Of a stretch of 64,000 bases of DNA, positions 27,097-35,482 are shown one piece after another. Where the stretch lies: positions 3,534,001 to 3,598,000 of the forward strand of contig CBDCMS010000004.1 of assembly GCA_965219005.1 (NCBI GenBank), written 5' to 3'. A model generated the notes under the pieces. That model made no database searches and was not told the DNA's origin. It saw only the letters and a list, made by a program, of their open reading frames with translations. Numbering within the stretch: position 1 is the stretch's first letter; the number at the start of each line of letters is the position of its first letter. The position numbers and the translations under genes were made by a program. The DNA comes from CAUZIZ01 sp965219005 (GTDB lineage Bacteria > Acidobacteriota > UBA6911 > RPQK01 > JAJDTT01).

Positions 27097-28860
27097 ATGT
27101 CTGAGACGAATCTCGAAGCAGGGAGCACCCAGAAAGACCGAACCTGGGGACATCGCTGGGGTTTTTCTGATACCCGGTTCGTTCTGAACGACGACGGTTC
27201 CGCCATCCTGACTGGGAACCGATACGACCTGGCTGGCTACAAGATGTACGATCTGCTTCCGTATATTGAGGAAGTACTCGACATCAAGCTCGATCTGAAA
27301 GACCGGAGGGTCGAGATCGAGGACAAACCGGTGCCCCCTCCCAATCGAAACGAGCCTTTTTGTCGGGCGCTGGATGGCTGTCTGCGGACCGATCAAACCA
27401 GCTTCGACGACAAGGCTCGGTTACTTCACAGTCACGGTCAGACCAGCGCCAACGAGGTATTCAAGGTCATTTACTCGAAACTGGATCGTGCCGTCGACCT
27501 GGTCTGCTACCCCGAGTCGGAGAGCGACGCCCAGAGCATCATCCAGCTGGCGAAAGAACACGACGTCTGCCTGGTACCCTACGGCGGAGGCACCAGCGTG
27601 AGTTGTGCCCTGACACCGCCCAGGAGCGAGACCCGCATGATCGTCTCTCTGGATATGAGGCGGATGAACAAGATCGAGTGGGTCGACGAAGAAAACCTGC
27701 GAGCCTGCGTGCAGGCTGGAATCACCGGATCCGAGCTGGATCGCCAGCTGGAAAGCCGAGGCTTGATGTCGGGTCACGAGCCCGACAGCATCGAGCTCTC
27801 CACGCTGGGCGGCTGGATCTCAACCAGTGCCAGCGGGATGAAGAAGAACCGGTACGGCAACATAGAAGAGATCGTGGAGCAGGTCACCATGATCTCCCCG
27901 GAGGGTGAGCTGAAGCACCTGCACCCAGTGCCACGATCCTCAATAGGGATGCAGCCGCAGGGCCTGTTCTTTGGCAGTGAGGGAAATCTGGGACTCATCA
28001 CTCAGGCGGTGATCAAGGTCCACCGGCTCCCCGAAGTGCAGAAATACGGTTCGCTGATCTTTCCCAACTTCGACCTGGGTGTCGAGTTCCTGCATCAGCT
28101 GGCCCACACCGCCTTCGTGCCTGCCAGCATTCGTCTGGTCGACAACGTCCAGTTTCGCTTTGGGCAGGCACTCAAACCCAGGGCCAAGGGCCTCGAGGCC
28201 AAAATCGACCGGCTCAAGAAGTTCTACGTGCTGAAGCTTCGTGGTTTCGATCCGCATCAGATGGCGGCCACCACCATCGTCATGGAAGGCTCCCGTTCCG
28301 AGGTTGAGTTCCAAGAGTCCAACATCTATGCGCTGGCCAAGAAGTTCCGGGGACTGCCCGCCGGAGCGACCAACGGACGCCGGGGTTATCTGCTTACTTT
28401 CGCCATCGCCTACATCCGAGACTTCCTGTCTGATTTTCACATCGTAGGAGAGACCTTCGAGACCTCGGTTCCCTGGAGCAAGATCTCGTCGGTCTGTAAG
28501 GCCGTAGTCGAGAAGGCCACAGAGGGATACGCCGAACTGGGACTCCCGGGCAAACCCTACGTCTCCTACCGGGTCACCCAGGTCTATCACACTGGAGTGT
28601 GCATCTACTTCATGTTTGGATTCTACGCCAAGGGCCTGGACGATCCGGAAAAGGCCTTCAGTGACATAGAGCATTCTCTACGCCAGATCATCATCGACAA
28701 CGGCGGATCGATATCCCATCATCACGGGGTCGGGAAGATCCGGAAGGACTTTATGAAGGACACACTTTCGCCGTCCAGTATCGAATTGCTCAAAGATATC
28801 AAGCGATCCGCCGACCCCAAGAATGTCTTCGGCATTGGCAACAATGTGTTAGCCGAATAG
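27097..28860 (+). CDS. Alkyldihydroxyacetonephosphate synthase-like FAD enzyme
   Basis: 587 residues, strikingly like animal AGPS along its whole length rather than generic glycolate oxidase. Recalled AGPS-type segments: RWGFSDTRFVLNDDGSAILT at the start; the FAD PP-loop LVPYGGGTSVS (about 160-172); GHEPDSIELSTLGGWIST and ASGMKKNRYGNIEE; FGSEGNLGLITQAVIKV; RGYLLTFAIAYIRD; SYRVTQVYHTG with the candidate active Tyr; and ISHHHGVGKIRKDF carrying the triple histidine of AGPS. AGPS exchanges the acyl chain of acyl-DHAP for a fatty alcohol, creating the ether bond of ether lipids. It lacks the eukaryotic peroxisomal targeting extension. First gene of an apparent operon with an SDR 31 nt downstream. 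Activity is inferred from similarity. Confidence 0.88.
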   Translation: MSETNLEAGSTQKDRTWGHRWGFSDTRFVLNDDGSAILTGNRYDLAGYKMYDLLPYIEEVLDIKLDLKDRRVEIEDKPVPPPNRNEPFCRALDGCLRTDQTSFDDKARLLHSHGQTSANEVFKVIYSKLDRAVDLVCYPESESDAQSIIQLAKEHDVCLVPYGGGTSVSCALTPPRSETRMIVSLDMRRMNKIEWVDEENLRACVQAGITGSELDRQLESRGLMSGHEPDSIELSTLGGWISTSASGMKKNRYGNIEEIVEQVTMISPEGELKHLHPVPRSSIGMQPQGLFFGSEGNLGLITQAVIKVHRLPEVQKYGSLIFPNFDLGVEFLHQLAHTAFVPASIRLVDNVQFRFGQALKPRAKGLEAKIDRLKKFYVLKLRGFDPHQMAATTIVMEGSRSEVEFQESNIYALAKKFRGLPAGATNGRRGYLLTFAIAYIRDFLSDFHIVGETFETSVPWSKISSVCKAVVEKATEGYAELGLPGKPYVSYRVTQVYHTGVCIYFMFGFYAKGLDDPEKAFSDIEHSLRQIIIDNGGSISHHHGVGKIRKDFMKDTLSPSSIELLKDIKRSADPKNVFGIGNNVLAE

Positions 28861-28891
28861 CTCACGCTTACCGTTTTCCCTTGACCCAACC

Positions 28892-29722
28892 GTGAATGAG
28901 ATAGATCAAAAAGTTGCTGCAAGACTAGCGGGAAAGACCGCGCTTATCACCGGGGCGTCCTCCGGTCTTGGCCGTCAACTCGCCCTCGACCTGGGCCCCT
29001 TGAAGATGAACCTGGTTCTCGCCTCCCGCGGCGAATCGGAACTTGCCCAGGTTGCTGCTAAGGTCAGGGGGGTTGGTTCGGCTACTCTGGTACAAGCTAC
29101 CGACATCACCGAGCCAGACCAATGCCAAGAACTGATTGAGAAGACCATCGCAAGATTCTCTTCCCTTGACTACCTGATCCTCTGTGCCGGTGTCAGCATG
29201 TGGTCCCGTTTCGAGGCGGTGACGGATCTCGGAATCTTCAAGCGCCTCGTAGATGTCAACTACCTGGGAACGGTCTACTGTGTCCACTATGCCCTTCCCT
29301 ACCTGAAGCGGAACCGGGGCACCCTCGTTGCGATTTCCTCCGTTCAGGGTGTCCTTGGAATTCCCAACCACAGCGGCTACGCAGGGGCCAAACACGCTCT
29401 GGCCGGCTTCCTGGAGGTACTGGACCAGGAACTGGGTGATGCGATCCACATCCTCAACGTGATGCCCGGGTGGGTGCGCGGAACGAACCTCAGGGCCAAC
29501 GCGTTCAGTGAGGACGGGAGTCCTCTGGGTCGGGCTTCGGACAAGCCCAGAAAGGCATCGGTCAGTATTGAAGAGTGTTCGGCGAGGATCGTCAAGGCCA
29601 TGGCTGGAAATGACAGAACTCTCTACATCCCTTCCAAACTTCGCTTCCTCCCCTGGCTCAGGCTGATCGCCCCGGGATGGCTCAAGTCGCGCATCAAGCA
29701 GGCCGTCCAGCGACAGGAGTAG
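28892..29722 (+). CDS. SDR, candidate acyl/alkyl-DHAP reductase
   Basis: 276 residues from a GTG at 28892. Classical SDR: TALITGASSGLGRQLALDL (cofactor loop, about 16-34), LILCAGVS, catalytic Ser in VAISSVQGVLGIP, and SGYAGAKHALAGF (Tyr/Lys). The second half is close in feel to the DHRS7 group that includes the mammalian acyl/alkyl-DHAP reductase PexRAP/DHRS7B: VMPGWVRGTNLRANAFSEDG, and a C-terminal LRLIAPGWLKSRI amphipathic segment. Directly follows the AGPS-like gene with 31 nt between, which strengthens a role in the next step, reduction of 1-O-alkyl-DHAP. Subfamily assignment is by eye. Confidence 0.78.
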   Translation: MNEIDQKVAARLAGKTALITGASSGLGRQLALDLGPLKMNLVLASRGESELAQVAAKVRGVGSATLVQATDITEPDQCQELIEKTIARFSSLDYLILCAGVSMWSRFEAVTDLGIFKRLVDVNYLGTVYCVHYALPYLKRNRGTLVAISSVQGVLGIPNHSGYAGAKHALAGFLEVLDQELGDAIHILNVMPGWVRGTNLRANAFSEDGSPLGRASDKPRKASVSIEECSARIVKAMAGNDRTLYIPSKLRFLPWLRLIAPGWLKSRIKQAVQRQE

Positions 29723-29760
29723 ACAAGTGGAGTTGGTTTCCGAAAGACGAGGGGGTGAGG

Positions 29761-30183
29761 ATGATACTGAAAAACTATATGGTGTCGTTGCAGACCCAAG
29801 GGGTGTGCCATGTTCTCGACCTTACCCGAGAGGTCGAAAGCAAAATCCGTGAGAGCGGTGTCCAGGAAGGAAGCGTCACGGTCTTCGCTACCGGCTCCAC
29901 CGCCGGTGTGACCACGCTCGAGTTCGAACCGGGTGTAGTCCAGGACCTGGAGGACCTTTTTGATAAGTTGGCTCCCCCCACCCGGGACTACCACCATGAA
30001 CAGGCCTGGCACGATGGAAACGGCTTTTCACATATGCGGGCGGCTCTCTTGAAGCCTTCGCTAGTGGTTCCAATCGTAAATGGGGAAATGGTCCTGGGGA
30101 CCTGGCAGCAGCTCGTGTTTGTAGATTTCGACAACCGACCTCGAGACCGCCGCGTCGTGGTTCAGGTAATGGGGATGGAATAG
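29761..30183 (+). CDS. YjbQ/UPF0047 family protein
   Basis: 140 residues from ATG 29761, chosen over an upstream frame because GGGGGTGAGG precedes it. Family marks: GSVTVFATGSTAGVTTLEFE, DYHHEQAWHDGNGFSHMRAALLK (given as DYHHEQAWHDGNG and FSHMRAALLK, with the metal-like histidines), and LGTWQQLVFVDFDNRPRDRR. E. coli YjbQ shows weak thiamine-phosphate synthase activity, but the physiological role of the family is unsettled. It follows the SDR after 38 nt on the same strand and may ride in the same transcript; no functional link to ether lipids is known to me. Confidence 0.9.
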   Translation: MILKNYMVSLQTQGVCHVLDLTREVESKIRESGVQEGSVTVFATGSTAGVTTLEFEPGVVQDLEDLFDKLAPPTRDYHHEQAWHDGNGFSHMRAALLKPSLVVPIVNGEMVLGTWQQLVFVDFDNRPRDRRVVVQVMGME

Positions 30184-30337
30184 GGCCGGAGTGCCTGTCC
30201 TACGAGAGTCCGGCGGCTCTCGATATTCGTAGCTAGAGATAACCGAAGTTCTTTCTCGAACGGGACCAGCACCGCTGGGGGCGGGACGGACCTGGTAGTG
30301 AGAGCTGGTAATCAATCTGTGATCTATCGCGTCTAGT

Positions 30338-31381
30338 CTATTCCTGCCAGCCGTGAGCGGCCCTCACCTGGACCATAGCGTTCAGAACCTCGTTCCACGT
30401 CTGGGGATCCCCCATGACATCGTTGGGAAACATGCAGCCGTCCCAACAGATGTGTCGACATTCCTTAGTCAACTGGCCGGACCCTTCCCGCAGCCAAGAA
30501 CCCGAGGCTCGAACAATATCCAGCTTACCATTGGGATCTTCCGGCAGACAGTGACGACCGGTCTTATCATGTGAGCCCGACCCCTTCACGGTGGCATCGT
30601 TCTGAGCCACGTGGAAGTCGACTGTCCAGGGCCTGAGGGCGTCCGTCAGGGTGCGGTAGGCGGCATCGAACTGGGGCTCGTCGTCCCAGTCGAAATCGCT
30701 CGGAAGAATCGCAGCGTCGGGGGCATTGTAGCCGAGGAGGTAGAGCAGCGTGTGCGCCAGGTCTGCCTGAAAGCCGAGTGTTCCGGGACGGTCGACGAGC
30801 TCCAGCAGCTTGATCATCTCTTTCCAGCTGTGCATTCCGCCCCAGCAGATCTCACCCTCAGCCGCCAACCTCTCGCCGTGATCGCCGGCAATGTCACAGG
30901 CATCCCGAAAAGTCTGAGCAATCTTCTGTGTGCCTTCTTCCGGATTACCAGCCCAGGTACCCGGATCCACCGAGGAGTCTATGCGAATGACGCCAGTTGG
31001 CCTGACACCCAGTTCCTTCAAGCGCCGGCCTATGGCACAGGCCTTGGCCACCATCTCCAGGAACCTGCCCCGCTCTGACTCGTCTCCCATGGCCGATCCA
31101 CCACCCGTCGGAGGCCAGACCGGGGCTACCAGGCTCCCGATCATGAGGTTTCTCGACTGCGCCTCGTCCGCCAAGGCCTTCAGCTGGTCATCGGAAGAAT
31201 CGATGTCGATGTGGGGAGCACTGAGAAAAAGATCGATCCCGTCAAAGCGGACCCCATCCACCTCGGCCGCGGCCGTCAGATCCAACATGGTGTCCAGCTC
31301 CAGAAAGGGCTCCTCCGCATCGGGTCCCTTTCCCACCACTCCGGGCCAGCCAGCATTGTGAAGCTTTGGGTAGTTGTTCAT
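30338..31381 (-). CDS. TIM-barrel sugar isomerase/epimerase-like protein
   Basis: 347 residues, no signal peptide. Xylose-isomerase-like barrel: DGIDLFLSAPHIDIDSSDDQ, ERLAAEGEICWGGMHSWKEM (metal-ligand Glu region), LGFQADLAHTLLYLLG (Asp/His), DFHVAQNDATVKGSGSHDKT (His near a metal site) and GRHCLPEDPNGKLDI. Relatives act on inositols, hydroxypyruvate or ketose phosphates. It is convergent with the YjbQ gene and stands alone on its strand. In the 154-bp gap on its right-hand terminus side, a small hairpin (cgagag...ctctcg near 30200) could stop transcription. Substrate unknown. Confidence 0.8.
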   Translation of the reverse strand: MNNYPKLHNAGWPGVVGKGPDAEEPFLELDTMLDLTAAAEVDGVRFDGIDLFLSAPHIDIDSSDDQLKALADEAQSRNLMIGSLVAPVWPPTGGGSAMGDESERGRFLEMVAKACAIGRRLKELGVRPTGVIRIDSSVDPGTWAGNPEEGTQKIAQTFRDACDIAGDHGERLAAEGEICWGGMHSWKEMIKLLELVDRPGTLGFQADLAHTLLYLLGYNAPDAAILPSDFDWDDEPQFDAAYRTLTDALRPWTVDFHVAQNDATVKGSGSHDKTGRHCLPEDPNGKLDIVRASGSWLREGSGQLTKECRHICWDGCMFPNDVMGDPQTWNEVLNAMVQVRAAHGWQE

Positions 31382-31636
31382 GCTCGATGCTCTCCACCTT
31401 CTGAGTCGATCCCTTCCATCTCCTCGATTCTATCCGCGACTTCAGCAAAGAAAAACCCTAACCTGTGCCTGAAACCTCAACAGGATTTCCGATTGCCATC
31501 TCATTGTGTCCGTGCCAGACTGTAGCGCTTCTAGATGGAAAGGGCCCGAGAGTGGGATCTTGTGGGTGTCCCGGGCGCCACTGGGATCGAGTCTTGAGCT
31601 TCGGTTGGCGTCCTCGCGGTCAGACGGACTTCGCGC

Positions 31637-32881
31637 ATGTACAGATTTCAGGGCTCTCCTCTCAAAGAGAAACTCTTGCTCCTTCTCGCTTCTGCAACTC
31701 TATGCCTGTTCGCTGGTGCCGGAGCGTTGGCTCATCAACTGGGACAAGGCTACATCTTCTTGGGCGTCTACGATGAGAAGCTGAACGTTCGGGTCGAAAT
31801 CACAGAAGCCGACCTGACCAAGGCCCTGGGCGTCCTGGTGGACAGTAGCACGGAGTCGCTCGATTCCGTTGTGGTAGCAAAGATCAAGACCTACGTCGAG
31901 GAGCATCTGGAAATCAAAGCGGACAACCCAGGGATCTCCCTTCGATTCACCCACCACTCTACTCGCAGCATCGAGGTTGCCGACTACGTTCTTCTTCATT
32001 TCAAGATGGAGGGCTTTACCCAGAGGCCTCGCCGGCTTGAAATCCACTACTCCGTCCTGTTCGAGACCGATCCTCAACATCGAGGCCTCCTGGTAATTCA
32101 ACACAACTGGAAGACTGGCACTCTCATGAACGAAAAGGTCCCCCTTCTGGTCTTCAGTCCGGATCGGCCGCGGCATGAGCTAGATCTGGAAAAAGGCTCG
32201 GTCTGGACGGGATTATTTGCATTTCTTCATCTTGGCATTGAGCACATTGGTTTCGGAATCGACCATATCCTGTTTCTGGTCGCTTTGATTCTGCCGGGTG
32301 TGGTCCGCAGGCGGAGCGTATCGACCGAGAAAGGTGTAAGGCTCGGAAGCCACTGGGAACCCGTTTCGAAGCTCCGGCCGGCGCTCGTGTATGTCATAAA
32401 AATAGTGACCTTGTTCACAATCGCTCACAGCGTCACGTTGAGCTTGGCTGCCCTGGATGTCGTGCGGCTGCCATCACGTCTGGTAGAGAGCGTCATCGCT
32501 ATCTCGATCGCAGTGGCCGCTGCTGATATCCTGTTTCCGATCTTCAGAGGGCGCATTTGGCTTGTTGTCTTCGCCTTCGGACTGTTCCACGGATTCGGAT
32601 TCGCTGCCATCCTGGCTGATCTGGGAATCCCTTCCAGCTATCTACTCCACTCCCTGCTTGCGTTTAATCTAGGGGTCGAGATGGGTCAAATCGCCATCAT
32701 AGCGCTCGTTCTTCCGATTCTATATACCCTTCGCAAGCAGGCGTTCTATCCACGTTACGTGCTGAACCTGGGTGCAGTGCTACTCGTGGTGATCTCACTT
32801 CGCTGGTTCGCTGAAAGAGCTCTGGATTTTGATCTCCCCCTCCGGGCATGGGCCCGGCAACTGGTTGGAATCTTGGGGTGA
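31637..32881 (+). CDS. HupE/UreJ-family membrane protein with N-terminal soluble domain
   Basis: 414 residues. Signal-type hydrophobic N-terminus (LLLLLASATLCLFAGAGALA, ending about residue 33), then a roughly 150-residue extracytoplasmic beta-rich domain, then six to seven membrane helices with the HupE/UreJ-2 signatures HLGIEHIGFGIDHILFLVAL (about 200-220), FTIAHSVTLSLAAL and FGLFHGFGFAAILADLG. The membranous histidines are typical of metal permease-like HupE/UreJ proteins, and nickel or cobalt uptake is the usual suggestion. The gene is 96 nt upstream of the ornithine-cyclodeaminase-like gene on the same strand. A cobalt role would suit two B12-dependent enzymes in the nearby cluster, but that is inference. 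Confidence 0.82.
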   Translation: MYRFQGSPLKEKLLLLLASATLCLFAGAGALAHQLGQGYIFLGVYDEKLNVRVEITEADLTKALGVLVDSSTESLDSVVVAKIKTYVEEHLEIKADNPGISLRFTHHSTRSIEVADYVLLHFKMEGFTQRPRRLEIHYSVLFETDPQHRGLLVIQHNWKTGTLMNEKVPLLVFSPDRPRHELDLEKGSVWTGLFAFLHLGIEHIGFGIDHILFLVALILPGVVRRRSVSTEKGVRLGSHWEPVSKLRPALVYVIKIVTLFTIAHSVTLSLAALDVVRLPSRLVESVIAISIAVAAADILFPIFRGRIWLVVFAFGLFHGFGFAAILADLGIPSSYLLHSLLAFNLGVEMGQIAIIALVLPILYTLRKQAFYPRYVLNLGAVLLVVISLRWFAERALDFDLPLRAWARQLVGILG

Positions 32882-33922
32882 TGTCAGCTCGGAAAAGGGG
32901 CGGGCCGACTTACGACGCCTTCGGTTTTGTGGGACCAGGCATGGGATTGGTAGAATAGCGCCCTCGAACGGAGACATATGAGCACAATCATCCTGACGGC
33001 ACAGCATCTGCAGCTCATTGTAGAGCACTTTGGCATCGACCCTCTGATGGACGAGATGATCGACCGCCTCACCCATTTATTTCATGACTTCGACCCGACA
33101 GTGGACGTCACGATCCCACGCTACGGTTTCAGCTATAACTCTCCAGGCAAGGGGTTGATCGAATGGATGCCGGCGATGCGTGCCCAGAAACAGATGGCAC
33201 TCAAGATCGTTGGATGTCATCCGTCCAACACGGCTCTCCACAACTTGCCCGCCATTCTCTCAACAGCCAGTGTCTATGACACAGCTTCCGGCCATCTAGT
33301 TGGACTGATGGATGCGACTTTCTTGACCGCCTTGCGAACCGGCGCGACCTCTGCCGTGGCCAGTAGGATCCTGGCGCGGCCAGACAGCTCAACGCTCGGA
33401 CTGCTTGGTTGCGGGGCTCAGGCCTTGACACAGCTGCACGCCCTTTCGCGCATCTTCGACTTCGAGCGGGTGCTGATGTACGATATAGAATCTGCTCAAA
33501 GCACTGCTCTGCCGAGGCGTGCTTCCTGCCTCCAGCTCGATCACCTCGAGATGCGGGCAACGTCTCTGGAAAACCTCCTTTCCAGCTCTGATATTGTTTG
33601 TACGACCACCACAGTGGACGCACGAAGCGGCCCCGTGTTCGAGGACAAGCAAACCAGTCCCTGGATTCACATCAATGCGGTGGGTGCCGATTCCGCAGAC
33701 AAACAGGAACTTCCCCAATCTCTGCTCAGACAATGCTTCGTTTGCCCAGACTATCCAGAGCAGGCGATCAAGGAAGGAGAGTGCCAGCAGCTCGATCCAA
33801 GTGAAATCGGACCCAGCCTTGTAGACATCGTGCGCCATCCCGAGAGCTTTCGCCACGTGCAACAGCAGCGCAGTGTTTTCGACTCGACTGGCTGGGCACT
33901 CGAAGACCAGGTTGCAATGGAT

Positions 33923-33931
33923 ATGTTTCTA
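33923..33931. repeat. 9-bp target-site duplication of IS4 copy 2
   Basis: atgtttcta directly before the element, repeated exactly at 35276-35284. It differs from the copy 1 target, showing two independent insertions; both targets start atgtt. Confidence 0.93.
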
Positions 33932-35275
33932 CACTAGTGTCCAAACGTTGTTCTATCGCACAACTCTAAGTTACTGGTAAGAATTGTTTTAACATCGAAA
34001 TCCAATTTTTTCGATACTTTTTGATATGAAACTGTGGCAGGTGCCGACCCGGTTCTCCAATCCTGTGGCCTGCAAGCCGATAGGATGCCTAGATGGATAT
34101 GCGCAGAACCGTCTTTGCCCAGCTGATGGATTGCGTCCCCAGGTATCAATTTCAACTCTGTGCTCAACGCTACCGAGGAGATTACAAGATAAAAGACTTC
34201 TCCTGCTGGAAGCAGTGGCTGTGTATGGTCTTCGCCCAGCTGACCTATCGCGAGAGTCTGCGGGATATCGAAGCCACGCTAGGTTCGGTTGCAGGCAGAC
34301 TCTACCACATGGGAATTCGAGGCCGCGTGGCCCGCAGCTCTTTGGCCCATACCAACGAGAATCGGGATTGGCGCATTTATGCCGATTTCGCTCAAGTCTT
34401 GATCCAAGAGGCACGGACTTTGTACGCAGGCGAGCCCTTTGCCGTGGAACTGGAAAAAACGGTCTACGCGCTCGATTCCACCACCATCGATCTGTGTCTT
34501 TCGGTGTTCCCTTGGGCCCGCTTCCGCAAACGCAAAGGAGCCATCAAACTGCATACTTTGCTCGACTTACGTGGCAACATCCCCACCTTTGTCGAGGTCA
34601 CCGAGGGGCGGGTTCACGACGTCAATATCCTCGACTATCTGCTGGTCCAACCCGGCTCCATTTACATCCTGGATCGCGGCTATCTCGATTTCGCACGTCT
34701 TTATCGGCTGCACCAGAGTTCCGGTTTCTTCATCATTCGTGCCCACCAGCGCCTGAATTTCCGCCGTCTGTACTCCCATCGTGTCGACAAGAGCATCGGG
34801 CTAAGAAGCGATCAAACCGGGGTCCTGAGCGGCCGTTACACGGCCAACAAGTACCCCGACAAACTCCGACGAGTCCGCTACTACGACGCCGAGACCCAAA
34901 AACACTTGGTCTTCTTGAGCAACAACTTTTCCCTGACTGCCCTCACTGTCGCCCAGCTGTACCGTTGCCGCTGGCGCGTGGAACTTTTCTTCAAATGGAT
35001 CAAGCAACACCTGCGCATCAAAGCCTTCTATGGGACTTCTCCGAACGCCGTCAAAACTCAGATCTGGATCGCCATCTCCGTGTATATCCTCGTTGCCATC
35101 CTGAAAAAACGCCTGAAATTGGAGCTGAGCCTCTACACAACTCTACAGATTCTCAGCCTGACTGTTTTCGAGAAAACCCCATTAATTCAAGTACTTACCA
35201 GCTTCGATTACAGGAATCACCAGGGAGGTTCATGTAACCAGTTGAATCTATTTGACTTATGATTGGACACTAGTG
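33932..35275 (+). mobile_element. IS4-family insertion sequence, copy 2
   Basis: 1344 bp, same orientation and apparently identical to copy 1 (24983-26326), with 13-bp terminal inverted repeats and its own 9-bp target duplication. Inserted into the 3' end of the ornithine-cyclodeaminase-like gene. Confidence 0.95.
34093..35262 (+). CDS. IS4-family transposase, copy 2
   Basis: 389 residues, identical in sequence to the product of copy 1, including the three DDE motifs (VYALDSTTID, IYILDRGYLD, RWRVELFFKWIK). No lesion. Confidence 0.95.
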   Translation: MDMRRTVFAQLMDCVPRYQFQLCAQRYRGDYKIKDFSCWKQWLCMVFAQLTYRESLRDIEATLGSVAGRLYHMGIRGRVARSSLAHTNENRDWRIYADFAQVLIQEARTLYAGEPFAVELEKTVYALDSTTIDLCLSVFPWARFRKRKGAIKLHTLLDLRGNIPTFVEVTEGRVHDVNILDYLLVQPGSIYILDRGYLDFARLYRLHQSSGFFIIRAHQRLNFRRLYSHRVDKSIGLRSDQTGVLSGRYTANKYPDKLRRVRYYDAETQKHLVFLSNNFSLTALTVAQLYRCRWRVELFFKWIKQHLRIKAFYGTSPNAVKTQIWIAISVYILVAILKKRLKLELSLYTTLQILSLTVFEKTPLIQVLTSFDYRNHQGGSCNQLNLFDL

Positions 35276-35482
35276 ATGTTTCTAAACTATGCCCGGGAAT
35301 TAGGGCTGGGGACGGAGATGCAGATCGAAAGCACCTCCCTGGACGCAAAGAACCCGTATGATTTCTTGAGCGAAATGATTCAGCCGCAACCGGCCGCGAT
35401 CTCAGAGTAAGGCCATAAGCCACGAGCGTCCCGGCGAGCGGTCAATGCCAGGTAGCATGTTCTTCCCGGTCGACCAACCGAT

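Larger units (their letters stand above)
32978..35410 (+). pseudogene. Ornithine cyclodeaminase/mu-crystallin family gene split by IS4 copy 2
   Basis: Current frame 32978-33937 (319 codons) ends in the IS with a foreign His-stop. Excising the IS plus one 9-bp target copy (33932-35284) joins codon 318 in frame to 35285-35410, giving a 359-residue protein ending ...QPQPAAISE. Family marks: PRYGFSYNSPGKGLIEWMP, the core GLMDATFLTALRTGATSAVA, a Rossmann site LGLLGCGAQALTQLHAL and SPWIHINAVGAD. Members convert ornithine to proline with loss of ammonia using NAD, or act as related imino- or amino-acid dehydrogenases. The gene lies next to an NRPS cluster that seems to use a proline-derived starter. 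The insertion removes the last 41 residues and is probably inactivating. Confidence 0.9.

Noticed and set aside
24983..35275. A composite transposon formed by the two IS4 copies
   Set aside because: Each copy has its own different 9-bp target duplication, so they inserted independently; the outer ends do not share a duplication.
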